From contig NZ_JAPVBI010000001.1 in NCBI RefSeq assembly GCF_026967925.1, positions 1-64,000 of the forward strand: 64,000 bases of DNA, read 5' to 3'. The position numbers and the translations under genes were made by a program. The stretch comes from Modestobacter sp. VKM Ac-2985 (GTDB lineage Bacteria; Actinomycetota; Actinomycetes; Mycobacteriales; Geodermatophilaceae). The notes under the pieces are model-generated. The model saw only the letters and a list, made by a program, of their open reading frames with translations, was not told the DNA's origin and searched no databases. This document shows positions 53,794 through 63,356 of this stretch, in pieces. The first letter of the stretch is position 1. Every line of letters starts with the position of its first letter.

Positions 53794-53799
53794 ATGGTG
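53794..53799 (-). promoter_or_regulatory. -10-like hexamer before the acyl-CoA ligase
   Basis: CACCAT on the minus strand, six bases before the ATG at 53787, with no ribosome-binding site. Confidence 0.4.
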
Positions 53800-53940
53800 C
53801 CAGTGACCGGGCTCACGTTCCACCCGTCGACGACGCCCGATCGCCCCCGGATGGGGGAGTCGGGTCCCCCGTCCGTGACGGCTCGGCGCCGGATGAACGG
53901 GCCGTTACGCGACCGTGACGATCAACTTGGGCCGACGGGC

Positions 53941-53971
53941 TTGACGGACCGGGGTTGTTAGCGCTCACACT
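53941..53971 (+). promoter_or_regulatory. Promoter of the sugar ABC operon with overlapping LacI-type operator
   Basis: TTGACG (53941-53946) is a good -35; CACACT (53966-53971) is a possible -10 at a 19-base spacing. The operator TGTTAGCGCTCACA (53956-53969) spans the spacer and -10. It matches the araB operator at 59276-59289 in 12 of 14 positions, and both lie at the same place relative to the -10, so repression by the LacI-type regulator encoded at 58235 is likely. Confidence 0.75.
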
Positions 53972-54030
53972 GTGTCAGCCCGCAGCGGCGGGCCTGCGCC
54001 ATGAGGGGGCAGATGTCTCGAAGGAGAGAT

Positions 54031-55188
54031 GTGGCAGTGAACAAGAAGCTCGGTCTGACCGCCCTGGGCGCCTCGCTGGCGCTCACCCTTGCCGCCTGTG
54101 GTGGCGAGGGCGCCGGCAGCAACACCAACACCGCGGACGCCGACCCGTCGGACCTCAGCATCGGCGTCTCGATGCCGACCGAGACCTCCGAGCGGTGGAT
54201 CGCCGACGGTGAGAACGTCGAGTCCCAGCTCGAAGAGGCCGGGTACACCGTCGACCTGCAGTTCGCCGGCGACGACATCCCGACCCAGGCGCAGCAGATC
54301 GACCAGATGATCGTCGAGGGCGCCGATGCGCTCATCGTCGCCGCCATCGACGGCACCGCGCTCAGCTCCCAGCTGCAGGCCGCCGCTGACCAGGGCATCC
54401 CGGTGATCAGCTACGACCGGCTGATCCGGGAGACGGAGAACGTCGACTTCTACGTCAGCTTCGACAACTTCCGGGTCGGCGAGGCGCAGGGCACCGCCCT
54501 GCTGACCGGCCTGGGCGTCACCGACGAAGAGGGCAACCCGACCGGCGTCACCGGGCCGTTCAACATCGAGCTGTTCGCCGGCTCGCTGGACGACAACAAC
54601 GCCGGCTTCTTCTTCGACGGTGCCATGTCGGTGATCCAGCCCTACATCGACAACGGCACGCTGGTCGTCAAGTCCGGCCAGACGAGCATCGAGCAGGCCG
54701 CCACGCTGCGCTGGTCGCAGGAGACGGCCCAGCGGCGCATGGAGGACCTGCTGACCTCCAGCTACAACGACGGCTCGGTCGTCAACGGCGTCCTGTCGCC
54801 CTACGACGGCATCTCCCGCGGCATCATCACCGCCCTGCAGAACGCCGGCTACGGCCCGACGCAGGACGCGCAGCCCCGGCCGATGCCGGCGATCACCGGG
54901 CAGGACGCCGAGATCGCCTCCGTCAAGCTCATCGCCGACGGTGTCCAGGACTCCACGATCTTCAAGGACACCCGGCTGCTGGCCGAGCAGGCCGTCGCCG
55001 CCGCGACCGCCTACCTCGAGGAGGAGGAGCCGGAGGCGAACGACACCGAGACCTACGACAACGGTGTCAAGGTCGTCCCGGCCTACCTGCTCCCGGTCGA
55101 GACGGTCTACCAGGACGACATCGAGTCCGTCTTGATCGAGTCGGAGTACTACACGGCCGAAGAGGTCGCCGCCGGTCAGTCGGACTGA
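54031..55188 (+). CDS. Sugar ABC transporter substrate-binding lipoprotein (ChvE/multiple-monosaccharide type)
   Basis: A 385-residue lipoprotein: signal peptide with lipobox LAAC (Cys at about residue 23), then a periplasmic-binding-protein type I fold (SIGVSMPTETSERWIADGENVE, split at SERW; GADALIVAAIDGTAL; VISYDRLI; the hinge NGVLSPYDGISRGIITAL). Relatives bind arabinose, xylose or galactose. AAGGAG at 54021-54026 precedes GTGs at 54031 and 54037; either may be used. A hairpin separates it from the ATPase gene, which usually keeps the binding protein in excess. Confidence 0.92.
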   Translation: MAVNKKLGLTALGASLALTLAACGGEGAGSNTNTADADPSDLSIGVSMPTETSERWIADGENVESQLEEAGYTVDLQFAGDDIPTQAQQIDQMIVEGADALIVAAIDGTALSSQLQAAADQGIPVISYDRLIRETENVDFYVSFDNFRVGEAQGTALLTGLGVTDEEGNPTGVTGPFNIELFAGSLDDNNAGFFFDGAMSVIQPYIDNGTLVVKSGQTSIEQAATLRWSQETAQRRMEDLLTSSYNDGSVVNGVLSPYDGISRGIITALQNAGYGPTQDAQPRPMPAITGQDAEIASVKLIADGVQDSTIFKDTRLLAEQAVAAATAYLEEEEPEANDTETYDNGVKVVPAYLLPVETVYQDDIESVLIESEYYTAEEVAAGQSD

Positions 55189-55204
55189 CGTCCGGCCCCC
55201 AGTC

Positions 55205-55242
55205 CCGGCCGGGTCCGGCAGCGTGCTGCCGGACCCGGCCGG
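55205..55242 (+). terminator. Perfect 17-bp-arm hairpin between binding protein and ATPase genes
   Basis: CCGGCCGGGTCCGGCAG (55205-55221) pairs exactly with CTGCCGGACCCGGCCGG (55226-55242) around CGTG. It is 16 bases after the binding-protein stop. In sugar ABC operons such stems act as partial terminators or block 3' decay, raising binding-protein levels over the membrane parts. Confidence 0.7.
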
Positions 55243-55293
55243 TTCCACCCCACCTGCCGGATCCCGGCGCCGGGGTGGCCGCAACCCCACACC

Positions 55294-55313
55294 CCGAGTG
55301 ACCTGTCACTCGG
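55294..55313. promoter_or_regulatory. Perfect dyad CCGAGTGAC/GTCACTCGG upstream of the ATPase gene
   Basis: CCGAGTGAC (55294-55302) and GTCACTCGG (55305-55313) with a two-base centre. It lies 40 bases before the ATPase start, a spacing that suits an operator better than a hairpin, since the loop is too small. Its regulator is unknown. Confidence 0.4.
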
Positions 55314-55352
55314 CCCATCCATCCCTTGTGAGTGACGAGGACGACGGAGTCC

Positions 55353-56891
55353 ATGGACGACAACATCCTGGAGATGCGCTCCATCACCAAGACCTTCCCC
55401 GGCGTCAAGGCGCTGGAGGACGTCTCGCTGACCGTGCGCCGCGGCGAGGTCCACGCGATCTGCGGTGAGAACGGCGCCGGCAAGTCCACGCTGATGAAGG
55501 TGCTCTCCGGGGTCTACCCGGCCGGGACCTACGACGGCGAGATCGTCTTCGACGGCGACGTCTGCCGGTTCTCCGGCATCCGCGACAGCGAGCACGTGGG
55601 GATCGCGATCATCCACCAGGAGCTCGCGCTGGTGCCCTACCTCTCGATCGCCGAGAACATCTTCCTGGGCAACGAGCGCCGTGGCCGTGGCGGCCTGATC
55701 AACTGGCACAAGGTCAACGCCGAGGCCAGCGAGCTGCTCGAGTCCGTGGGCCTGCGCGAGAAGGCGATCACCCCCGTCGGGCAGCTCGGCGTCGGCAAAC
55801 AGCAGCTCGTCGAGATCGCGAAGGCGCTCTCCAAGGACGTGAAGCTGCTCATCCTGGACGAGCCCACCGCAGCGCTCAACGACACCGACTCGGCGCACCT
55901 GCTCGGTCTGATCCGCAAGCTGCAGGAGCGCGGGATCACCTCGATCATCATCTCGCACAAGCTGAACGAGATCACCGCGATCGCCGACAACGTGACGATC
56001 ATCCGGGACGGGCAGACCGTCGAGACGCTGAGCCTGCACGCCGGCGAGGTCACCCAGGAGCGGATCATCCGCGGCATGGTCGGCCGCGACCTGGAGTCCT
56101 ACTACCCCGAGCGCGAGTCGCACCCGGGCGAGGAGGTCCTCCGCGTCGAGGACTGGACGGTCAAGCACCCGACCCAGGAGCGACTGGTGGTCGACCACGC
56201 CAGCTTCTCCGTGCGGGCCGGCGAGGTCGTCGGCATCGCCGGGCTGATGGGTGCCGGGCGCACCGAGCTCGCGATGAGCATCTTCGGCCGCTCCTATGGC
56301 AGGCACGTCTCCGGGCAGGTCTTCATGCACGGCAAGGAGGTGAAGACCCGCAACGTCAGCGAGGCGATCGACAAGGGCATCGCCTACGCGACCGAGGACC
56401 GCAAGAAGTACGGCCTCAACCTGATCGAGGACATCCGGCGCAACGTCTCCGCCGCCGGGCTCGGCAAGCTGTCCCGTCGCGGCTGGGTCAACGGCAACGA
56501 GGAGACCAAGGTCGCCGAGGCCAGCCGGAAGAGCATGAACATCAAGGCACCCAGTGTGTCCTCGATCGTGGGCAAGCTCTCCGGTGGCAACCAGCAGAAG
56601 GTCGTCCTGTCCAAGTGGCTCTACACGGACCCGGACGTGCTCATCCTCGACGAGCCCACCCGCGGCATCGACGTGGGCGCCAAGTACGAGATCTACACGA
56701 TCATCAACGACCTCGTGGCGGCCGGGAAGGCCGTCGTCGTCATCTCGTCCGAGCTGCCCGAACTGCTCGGCACCTGCGACCGCGTCTACACGCTGTCCGC
56801 CGGCCAGATCACCGGTGAGGTGCCGGTGCGTGAGGCCACCCAGGAGAGCCTGATGGCGCTCATGACCAAGGAGAGGGAGCTCGCAGCATGA
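55353..56891 (+). CDS. Sugar ABC transporter double ATPase (MmsA/GguA/AraG type)
   Basis: A 512-residue protein with two ATPase halves. The first has Walker [10 protein letters not shown] (38-46), signature [13 protein letters not shown] and Walker [12 protein letters not shown]; the second has a degenerate Walker A (GLMGAGRTE), signature [15 protein letters not shown] and Walker [15 protein letters not shown], the usual arrangement for monosaccharide importers. The ATG at 55353 follows GGAG; a GTG at 55332 is in frame. The end overlaps the permease start by ATGA. Confidence 0.95.
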   Translation: MDDNILEMRSITKTFPGVKALEDVSLTVRRGEVHAICGENGAGKSTLMKVLSGVYPAGTYDGEIVFDGDVCRFSGIRDSEHVGIAIIHQELALVPYLSIAENIFLGNERRGRGGLINWHKVNAEASELLESVGLREKAITPVGQLGVGKQQLVEIAKALSKDVKLLILDEPTAALNDTDSAHLLGLIRKLQERGITSIIISHKLNEITAIADNVTIIRDGQTVETLSLHAGEVTQERIIRGMVGRDLESYYPERESHPGEEVLRVEDWTVKHPTQERLVVDHASFSVRAGEVVGIAGLMGAGRTELAMSIFGRSYGRHVSGQVFMHGKEVKTRNVSEAIDKGIAYATEDRKKYGLNLIEDIRRNVSAAGLGKLSRRGWVNGNEETKVAEASRKSMNIKAPSVSSIVGKLSGGNQQKVVLSKWLYTDPDVLILDEPTRGIDVGAKYEIYTIINDLVAAGKAVVVISSELPELLGTCDRVYTLSAGQITGEVPVREATQESLMALMTKERELAA

Positions 56892-58141
56892 CCAGGACCG
56901 TTCCCCCAGAGGCGGGCCAGACCCCGACGAACGCCGACTTCAAGCCCACCCAGGGTGGGCAGAGCGGCTCGGGCCACATCCGCGAGCTCCTCCGCAGCAA
57001 CCTGCGGACCAGCGGCATCTACGTCGCCTTCGTGGCGATCGTCGCCCTCTTCGCCTTCCTGACCGACGGCACCCTGCTCAGCGCGGGGAACGTCACCAAC
57101 CTGGTGCTGCAGTACTCCTACATCCTGGTGCTGGCCATCGGCATGGTCATCGTGATCATCGCCGGGCACATCGACCTCTCCGTGGGTTCGGTGGTCGCGC
57201 TCACCGGTGCGGTCTCCGCCGTGCTGGTCATCCAGCAGGGGTGGCCGTGGTGGGGCGGTGCGCTGGCGGCGATCGCCGTCGGGCTCGCCGTCGGCGCCTG
57301 GCACGGGTTCTGGGTCGCCTACGTCGGCATCCCGGCGTTCATCGTGACCCTGGCCGGCATGCTGCTGTTCCGCGGGCTGACCCTCCAGGTGCTGGACAAC
57401 GTCTCGCTGTCGCCGTTCCCGCCGGAGTACCGCGACGTGGCCAGCGGCTTCCTCAACGGCCTGCTCGGCGGCAACGGCTACGACGCGTTCACCCTGCTGA
57501 TCGGTGCGGTGGCGGTGGCCGGTTACGCGGTGAGCGGCTGGCGCTCCCGCTCGGCACGGGCCCGCTACGGGCAGCCGGTCGAGTCGATGGCCCTCTTCAT
57601 CGCCAAGGTCGTCGCCGTCGGTGTCGTCGTGATGGCCTTCGCCTGGCAGCTGGCCAACGCCCGCGGCCTGCCGATCGTGCTGATCATCCTCGGCGTGCTG
57701 GCGATCACCTACAGCCTGATCACCAAGAACACCGTGTTCGGGCGCCAGGTCTACGCGATCGGCGGCAACCTGTCGGCGGCGACCCTGTCCGGTGTCAAGG
57801 TGCGGGCCGTCAACTTCTGGATCTTCGTCAACATGGGCTTCCTGGCCGCGGTGGCCGGGATCATCTACTCCTCCCGCTCCAACGGTGCACAGCCGGCGGC
57901 CGGGGAGATGTTCGAGCTGGACGCCATCGCCGCCGCCTTCATCGGTGGTGCGGCGGTCACCGGCGGTGTCGGCACCGTGGTCGGGGCCATGGTCGGTGGT
58001 CTGATCATGGCGGTCATGAGCAACGGCATGTCGCTGCTGGGCGTCGACCAGTCGATCCAGTCGGTCGTCAAGGGCCTCGTGCTGCTGCTGGCCGTCGCCT
58101 TCGACGTGTACAACAAGCGGCGCGCCGGCGCCTCCCGCTGA
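56888..58141 (+). CDS. Sugar ABC transporter permease (MmsB/GguB type)
   Basis: A 417-residue membrane protein with about ten helices of the BPD-transp-2 family. Conserved parts include [24 protein letters not shown], split at [22 protein letters not shown], the signature [21 protein letters not shown] and [19 protein letters not shown]. It has an extended cytoplasmic N-terminus of about 35 residues. Forms the channel used by the neighbouring binding protein and ATPase. Probably the last gene before the hairpin at 58166. Confidence 0.95.
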   Translation: MTRTVPPEAGQTPTNADFKPTQGGQSGSGHIRELLRSNLRTSGIYVAFVAIVALFAFLTDGTLLSAGNVTNLVLQYSYILVLAIGMVIVIIAGHIDLSVGSVVALTGAVSAVLVIQQGWPWWGGALAAIAVGLAVGAWHGFWVAYVGIPAFIVTLAGMLLFRGLTLQVLDNVSLSPFPPEYRDVASGFLNGLLGGNGYDAFTLLIGAVAVAGYAVSGWRSRSARARYGQPVESMALFIAKVVAVGVVVMAFAWQLANARGLPIVLIILGVLAITYSLITKNTVFGRQVYAIGGNLSAATLSGVKVRAVNFWIFVNMGFLAAVAGIIYSSRSNGAQPAAGEMFELDAIAAAFIGGAAVTGGVGTVVGAMVGGLIMAVMSNGMSLLGVDQSIQSVVKGLVLLLAVAFDVYNKRRAGASR

Positions 58142-58165
58142 CCTAGGTCGCGGAGCCACCAAGTC

Positions 58166-58218
58166 GAGGGCGGCACCGGCGCCGTCCTCATCTCGAGGAC
58201 GGCATCGGCGCCGCCCTC
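58166..58218 (+). terminator. 24-bp-arm hairpin after the sugar permease gene
   Basis: Arms 58166-58189 (GAGGGCGGCACCGGCGCC...) and 58195-58218 (GAGGACGGCATCGGCGCC...) pair with three mismatched or wobble positions around ATCTC. It lies between the permease stop (58141) and the LacI-type gene (58235), where it would end or reduce read-through. Confidence 0.75.
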
Positions 58219-58234
58219 TGCTGAAGGGGGAACC

Positions 58235-59266
58235 GTGCTGACCGATGGAGCGCCGCGCGCGTTGGCGCTGTCCGACGTAGCCCTGCACGCCGGCGTCTCG
58301 CACCAGACGGTGTCGCGAGTCGTGAACGGGCACCCGAACGTGGCGCCGGCGACCAGGGAACGCGTCCAGCGGGCCATCGCCGAGCTCGGCTACCGGCCGA
58401 ACGCGGCAGCCCGCGCCCTGGTCACCGGCTCGACCCGCTCGTTCGGGCTGGTGATCTCGCACATCAACCAGTACGGGCCCGCGCAGACGCTGCTCGGCCT
58501 GGAGAAGGCGGCCCGCGCGGCCGGCTACTCCCTCCGTGTCGCCATCCTCGACGACGACAGCGAAGCGGCGATGCGCGAGGCGGTCGACCGCTTCGTGGCC
58601 CAGTCCGTCGACGCGGTGGTCGCTCTCTCCACCTACGGCCAGGCGGTGGATGCGTTGCGGCGGTTCGATGCGCCGGTGCCGCTGATCGCCGTGCAGGTGG
58701 GCCGGGACGAGTCGCGGCCCACGGTGTGGGTGGCGCAGGAGGTGGGGGCCGAGGTGGCCACCCGCCACCTGCTCGAGCTCGGGCACCGCACGGTGCACCA
58801 CGTCACCGGGCCACCGGACTCGCTGGAGTCCCACGGGCGCGTGATCGGCTGGCGCCGTGCCCTGGAGGACGCCGGCGCGCCCGTGCCCGAACCGCTGCAC
58901 GGGGACTGGTGGGCGTCCTCGGGGCACGCGGCCGGCCGGGCGCTCGCCGCGCGGGTGCGGGCCGGGCAGGAGGACGTCACCGCGGTGTTCGTGGCCAACG
59001 ACCAGATGGCGCTGGGCCTGCTCAGCGCCCTGGCCGACGAGGGGCTGTCGGTGCCCGGGGACATCAGCGTGGTCGGCTTCGACGACGTGCCCGAGTGCGG
59101 GTACTTCAGCCCGCCGCTCACCACGGTGCGGCAGGACTTCGCCGAGCTGGGCCGCCGGGGTGTGGAGCTGGTGCTGGCCCGGCTGCGCGGCGAACCGTTG
59201 GAGTCCCAGCCGGTGCTGCCGCAGCTGATCGTGCGGCGGTCGACCGGCCCGGCCCGGCCCGTTTGA
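58235..59266 (+). CDS. LacI-family regulator of the arabinose genes
   Basis: A 343-residue LacI/GalR regulator. The N-terminal helix-turn-helix is LSDVALHAGVSHQTVSRVVN (12-31) with the hinge helix in RPNAAARALVTG; the rest is a sugar-binding-protein-like effector domain (GLVISHINQYGP, AVFVANDQMALGLL, VVGFDDVPECGYF). It sits between the transporter and araBDA operons, and LacI-type palindromes overlap both promoters. The GTG start follows GAAGGGGGAA. The inducer is probably L-arabinose or a phosphate derivative. Confidence 0.93.
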   Translation: MLTDGAPRALALSDVALHAGVSHQTVSRVVNGHPNVAPATRERVQRAIAELGYRPNAAARALVTGSTRSFGLVISHINQYGPAQTLLGLEKAARAAGYSLRVAILDDDSEAAMREAVDRFVAQSVDAVVALSTYGQAVDALRRFDAPVPLIAVQVGRDESRPTVWVAQEVGAEVATRHLLELGHRTVHHVTGPPDSLESHGRVIGWRRALEDAGAPVPEPLHGDWWASSGHAAGRALAARVRAGQEDVTAVFVANDQMALGLLSALADEGLSVPGDISVVGFDDVPECGYFSPPLTTVRQDFAELGRRGVELVLARLRGEPLESQPVLPQLIVRRSTGPARPV

Positions 59267-59291
59267 CTGAGGCTTTGTTAACGCTAACAAT
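59263..59291 (+). promoter_or_regulatory. araBDA promoter with overlapping LacI-type operator
   Basis: TTGACT (59263-59268), 17-base spacer, AACAAT (59286-59291). The near-perfect palindrome TTGTTA-ACGC-TAACAA (59275-59290) fills the spacer and -10. The -35 overlaps the stop codon of the regulator gene. araB starts at 59369, leaving an untranslated leader of about 70 bases. Confidence 0.8.
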
Positions 59292-59368
59292 CGACCACCG
59301 TGTCGCCTCGGCAGCTGTCCGGCTCGCTGCCACCAGGCCCGGCACGGTGGGCGGAAAGGGCTCCTGAC

Positions 59369-61021
59369 ATGACGATGGACGCAGGCACCGCGATCTCCTC
59401 CGGTCGCACGGCCCTGGGGATCGAGTTCGGCTCGACCCGGATCAAGGCGGTGCTGATCGGCCCGGACCACGCGCCGCTCGCCGTCGGCAGCCACGACTGG
59501 GAGAACCAGCTGGTCGACGGGCTCTGGACGTACTCCCTGGGTGACGTGTGGTCCGGGGTGCAGCAGAGCGTCGCGGCCCTGACCGAGGACGTGCGGCGGC
59601 GCCACGGGGTGGAGCTGGCCGGAGTGGGTGCGCTCGGCGTGTCCGCGATGATGCACGGCTACCTGGCCTTCGACGCCGACGGTGAGCTGCTGACGCCGTT
59701 CCGCACCTGGCGGAACACCAACACGGGGCGGGCCACCGAGCGGCTCAGCGCGGAGCTCGGGGTCAACATCCCGCACCGCTGGAGCGTCGCGCACCTCTAC
59801 CAGGCGATCCTGGACCGGGAGGACCACCTCCCCCGGCTGGACCACCTGACGACCCTGGCCGGGTACGTGCACTGGCAGCTCACCGGCGAGAAGGTCCTGG
59901 GCGTCGGGGACGCCAGCGGCATGTTCCCGGTCGACGCCGGCGGCGGCTACGACGCCACGATGCTGGCCCGCTTCGACGAGCTGGCGGCCGAGGCAGGGGT
60001 CGAGCTGACCCTGGCCGGGCTGCTGCCCGCCGTCGCCCGCGCCGGCGAGTCCGCCGGCACCCTCACCGAGGCGGGCGCGAGGCTCCTCGACCCGTCCGGG
60101 CGGCTGCGCGCCGGCGTCCCGCTCTGCCCGCCGGAGGGCGACGCGGGGACGGGCATGGTGGCCACGAACTCGGTCGCTCCGCGCACCGGGAACGTCTCCG
60201 CCGGGACGTCGGTCTTCGCCATGGTCGTGCTCGAGGGCGCGCTCTCCCGGGCCCACCGCGAGCTGGACCTGGTGACGACGCCGGCCGGTGACCCGGTGGC
60301 GATGGTGCACTGCAACAACGGCGCCAGTGAGCTGGACGCCTGGGCCGGGCTGTTCACCGAGTTCGCCCGGGCGCTGGGGTCGCCGGCCGGTACGTCCGAG
60401 GTCTTCCAGGCGCTGTTCACCGCCGCCCTGGACGGCGCGAGCGACTGCGGCGGGATGCTCGCCTACAACTACCTCTCCGGTGAGCCGATCACCGACTTCG
60501 AGGAGGGCCGGCCGCTCTTCCTCCGCTCGCCGGACAGCCCGCTGGACCTCGGCACCTTCATGCGGACGCACCTGTTCTCCTCCCTGGCGACGCTCCGGAT
60601 CGGCATGGACGTGCTGCAGAAGGCCGAGGGCGTGCGGCTGGACCGGATGTTCGCCCACGGCGGCATGTTCAAGACCGAGGGCGTGGCGCAGCGCTTCCTG
60701 GCGGCCGCGATCGACACCCCCGTCGCTGTCGGCGACGTCGCTGCCGAAGGCGGCGCCTGGGGGATCGCCGTCCTGGCTGCCTTCGCCGCCGGTCGCGCCC
60801 CGGAGCAGAGCTTGGCGGAGTACCTGGACACCGAGGTCTTCGCCGGCGCGAGCCTGACGACCGCCGAACCCGACCCCGCCGACGTCGCGGGCTTCGACGC
60901 CTTCATGGCGCGGTACGTGGCCGCCCTCCCGGTCGAGCGGGCCGCCGTGGAGCACGTGGCCGTCGGCGACCGGCAGACCGACCCGACCCCGACCGCCACC
61001 ACCGAGGAGCAGCCGGCATGA
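59369..61021 (+). CDS. araB: FGGY carbohydrate kinase, probable L-ribulokinase
   Basis: A 550-residue FGGY kinase: phosphate-1 loop GIEFGSTRIKAVLIG near residue 16, sugar-site FRTWRNTNTGRATE, and the ATP-side FAHGGMFKTEGVAQRF. It is the first gene of a unit with araD and araA, which makes L-ribulose the likely substrate, phosphorylated to L-ribulose 5-phosphate; by sequence alone a xylulokinase role would also be possible. ATG at 59369 follows AAAGGG; the next ATG at 59375 is an alternative. It overlaps araD by ATGA. Confidence 0.9.
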   Translation: MTMDAGTAISSGRTALGIEFGSTRIKAVLIGPDHAPLAVGSHDWENQLVDGLWTYSLGDVWSGVQQSVAALTEDVRRRHGVELAGVGALGVSAMMHGYLAFDADGELLTPFRTWRNTNTGRATERLSAELGVNIPHRWSVAHLYQAILDREDHLPRLDHLTTLAGYVHWQLTGEKVLGVGDASGMFPVDAGGGYDATMLARFDELAAEAGVELTLAGLLPAVARAGESAGTLTEAGARLLDPSGRLRAGVPLCPPEGDAGTGMVATNSVAPRTGNVSAGTSVFAMVVLEGALSRAHRELDLVTTPAGDPVAMVHCNNGASELDAWAGLFTEFARALGSPAGTSEVFQALFTAALDGASDCGGMLAYNYLSGEPITDFEEGRPLFLRSPDSPLDLGTFMRTHLFSSLATLRIGMDVLQKAEGVRLDRMFAHGGMFKTEGVAQRFLAAAIDTPVAVGDVAAEGGAWGIAVLAAFAAGRAPEQSLAEYLDTEVFAGASLTTAEPDPADVAGFDAFMARYVAALPVERAAVEHVAVGDRQTDPTPTATTEEQPA

Positions 61022-61701
61022 CCGCCACCCCGACCCGCACCGAGCAGGGGACGTTGCGCGCGCAGCGCGAGCACGTCGCCCACCTGCACTCCTACCTCAC
61101 CCGCTACGAGCTGGTCACCTGGACCTCGGGCAACGTGTCCGAGCGGGTGCCCGGCGAGGACCTGTTCGTCATCAAGGGCAGCGGCGTCGAGTACGACGAG
61201 CTGACCTGGGAGGGCATCACCGTCTGCGACCTGGACGGCAACGCCGTCGACGGCGTCAAGGCGCCGTCCTCGGACACCGACGCGCACGCCTACGTCTACC
61301 GGAACATGCCCGAGGTCAACGGCCAGGTGCACACGCACAGCACCTACGCCGCGGCCTGGGCGGCGCGGCAGGAGGAGATCCCCTGCGTGCTCACGGCGAT
61401 GGCCGACGAGTTCGGCGGGCCGATCCCGGTGGGCCCGTTCGCGCTGATCGGCGACGACTCGATCGGCCAGGGCATCGTCGCCACGCTGCAGGGGCACCGT
61501 TCGCCGGCGGTGCTGATGAAGAACCACGGCGTCTTCACCATCGGGGCCTCGGCGAAGGCGGCGGTCAAGGCCGCCGTCATGACCGAGGACGTCGCCCGCA
61601 CCGTGCACCTCTCCCGGCAGCTCGGTGAGCCGGTCCCGATCGCGCAGGCGGACATCGACTCGCTGTACGCGCGCTACCAGAACGTCTACGGACAACGATG
61701 A
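61018..61701 (+). CDS. araD: L-ribulose-5-phosphate 4-epimerase
   Basis: A 227-residue class II aldolase-fold epimerase, the usual length. Zinc ligands His105 and His107 ([11 protein letters not shown]) and His170 (MKNHGVF) and the catalytic-loop SSDTDAH (84-90) are present; SGNVSER is the phosphate site. It converts L-ribulose 5-phosphate to D-xylulose 5-phosphate for the pentose phosphate pathway. It overlaps both neighbours by ATGA. Confidence 0.95.
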   Translation: MTATPTRTEQGTLRAQREHVAHLHSYLTRYELVTWTSGNVSERVPGEDLFVIKGSGVEYDELTWEGITVCDLDGNAVDGVKAPSSDTDAHAYVYRNMPEVNGQVHTHSTYAAAWAARQEEIPCVLTAMADEFGGPIPVGPFALIGDDSIGQGIVATLQGHRSPAVLMKNHGVFTIGASAKAAVKAAVMTEDVARTVHLSRQLGEPVPIAQADIDSLYARYQNVYGQR

Positions 61702-63221
61702 GCACGAAGGAGCAGCAGGTGGCATTCGAGGGTTCGGAGATCTGGTTCCTCACCGGCAGCCAGGGGCTGTACGGCGAGGAGACCCTCCAGCAGGTCGCCG
61801 AGCAGTCGCAGCGGGTCGCCGCGATGCTGGACGGCGCCGACGCGGTGCCGGTCCGGGTCGTCTGGAAGCCGGTGCTCACCGACGCCGGCGCCATCCGCCG
61901 GATGATGGGGGAGGCGAACGAGGACCCGAACTGCCTCGGCGTCATCACCTGGATGCACACCTTCTCCCCGGCGAAGATGTGGATCTCCGGGCTGGACGCG
62001 CTGCGCAAGCCGCTGCTCCACCTGCACACCCAGGCCGACGCCGCCCTGCCGTGGGCGACGATCGACATGGACTTCATGAACCTCAACCAGGCCGCCCACG
62101 GCGACCGGGAGTACGGGTTCATGCTCACCCGGCTGCGCACCCCGCGGACCACCGTCTCCGGGTACGCGGGCAACCCCCGGGTGCAGACCCGGGTGGGCTC
62201 GTGGGCCCGCGCTGCCGCCGGTGCCGCCGCCGCCCGCGGCCTGAAGCTGGCCCGGTTCGGCGACAACATGCGGAACGTCGCGGTCACCGAGGGCGACAAG
62301 GTCGAGGCGGAGATCCGCTTCGGCATGTCGGTGAACACCTGGGGCGTCAACGACCTGGTCGAGGTCGTCGAGCGCGTGGGTGACTCCGCCGTCGACGCGG
62401 TCATCGCCGAGTACGGCGACCTGTACGAGATGGACGCCGACCTGCGTCCCGGCGGTGCTCGGCACGAGAGCGTGCGCTACCAGGCCCGGGTCGAGGTGGC
62501 GCTGCGCCAGTTCCTCACCGAGGGCGGCTTCGGTGCCTTCACCACCAACTTCGAGGACCTCGGCGGGCTGCGCCAGCTCCCGGGCCTGGCCGTGCAGCGG
62601 CTGATGGCCGACGGCTACGGCTTCGGCGGCGAGGGCGACTGGAAGACCTCGGCGCTGCTGCGGGTGCTCAAGGTCGCCGGCCAGGGCCTGCCCGGTGGCA
62701 CCTCCTTCATGGAGGACTACACCTACGACCTGGCCGCGGAGACCCCGAAGATCCTCGGTGCCCACATGCTCGAGGTGTGCCCGACGATCGCCGGGGACAA
62801 GCCGCGGCTGGAGGTGCACCCGCTGGGCATCGGCGGCCGCGAGGACCCGGCGCGGCTGGTGTTCACCGCCGCCCCCGCCGCGGGCATCACGGTGGGCTGG
62901 TGCGACCTGGGCGACCGGTTCCGCTGGGTGGCCAACGAGATCGACGTCGTCGACCCGTCCGAGCCGCTGCCGAACCTGCCGGTGGCGCGGGCGGTCTGGG
63001 AGCCCCGGCCGGACTTCGAGACGGCGACCGAGGGCTGGCTGACCGCCGGCGGGCCGCACCACACGGTGCTGTCCACCCAGCTGGGTGCCGACGAGCTGAC
63101 CGACCTGGCCGAGGTCTTCGACACCGAGCTGGTGCTCATCGACGCCGACACCACCCGGCGCAGCCTGGCCAAGGAGCTCCGCTGGAGCGCCGCCTACCAC
63201 CGGCTCAACCAGCGCCTCTGA
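61698..63221 (+). CDS. araA: L-arabinose isomerase
   Basis: A 507-residue isomerase of standard length converting L-arabinose to L-ribulose. Metal and catalytic residues can be placed: Glu312 ([12 protein letters not shown]), Glu339 ([12 protein letters not shown]) and His356 (GAHMLEVCP), matching Escherichia coli Glu306, Glu333 and His350. The late [14 protein letters not shown] and the C-terminal HHTVLS block are also conserved. Last gene of araBDA, followed by a strong terminator. Confidence 0.97.
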   Translation: MSTKEQQVAFEGSEIWFLTGSQGLYGEETLQQVAEQSQRVAAMLDGADAVPVRVVWKPVLTDAGAIRRMMGEANEDPNCLGVITWMHTFSPAKMWISGLDALRKPLLHLHTQADAALPWATIDMDFMNLNQAAHGDREYGFMLTRLRTPRTTVSGYAGNPRVQTRVGSWARAAAGAAAARGLKLARFGDNMRNVAVTEGDKVEAEIRFGMSVNTWGVNDLVEVVERVGDSAVDAVIAEYGDLYEMDADLRPGGARHESVRYQARVEVALRQFLTEGGFGAFTTNFEDLGGLRQLPGLAVQRLMADGYGFGGEGDWKTSALLRVLKVAGQGLPGGTSFMEDYTYDLAAETPKILGAHMLEVCPTIAGDKPRLEVHPLGIGGREDPARLVFTAAPAAGITVGWCDLGDRFRWVANEIDVVDPSEPLPNLPVARAVWEPRPDFETATEGWLTAGGPHHTVLSTQLGADELTDLAEVFDTELVLIDADTTRRSLAKELRWSAAYHRLNQRL

Positions 63222-63238
63222 GGGACGGACTCTGACGC

Positions 63239-63280
63239 ACGACGACGCCCCGGCCGGTTGCCCGGCCGGGGCGTCGTCGT
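63239..63280. terminator. Bidirectional terminator after araA
   Basis: A perfect 19-pair stem, 63239-63257 (ACGACGACGCCCCGGCCGG) with 63262-63280, loop TTGC. It lies 17 bases after the araA stop and 76 bases from the stop of the converging LysM gene, so it can insulate both. Confidence 0.85.
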
Positions 63281-63356
63281 CAGCAGGTCCGCATCGCCCG
63301 GACCGGCGGGGTGGGTCAGCGCGCAGCCGCGCCGACCCACCCGCGCCGTGCGTCGA

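Noticed and set aside
56786-60955. A minus-strand open frame of over 1,300 codons opposite the sugar transporter and araB
   Set aside because: It covers four well-supported plus-strand genes and codes a Gly/Arg/Val/His-rich product with no domain; it is a by-product of very high GC in the third codon position.
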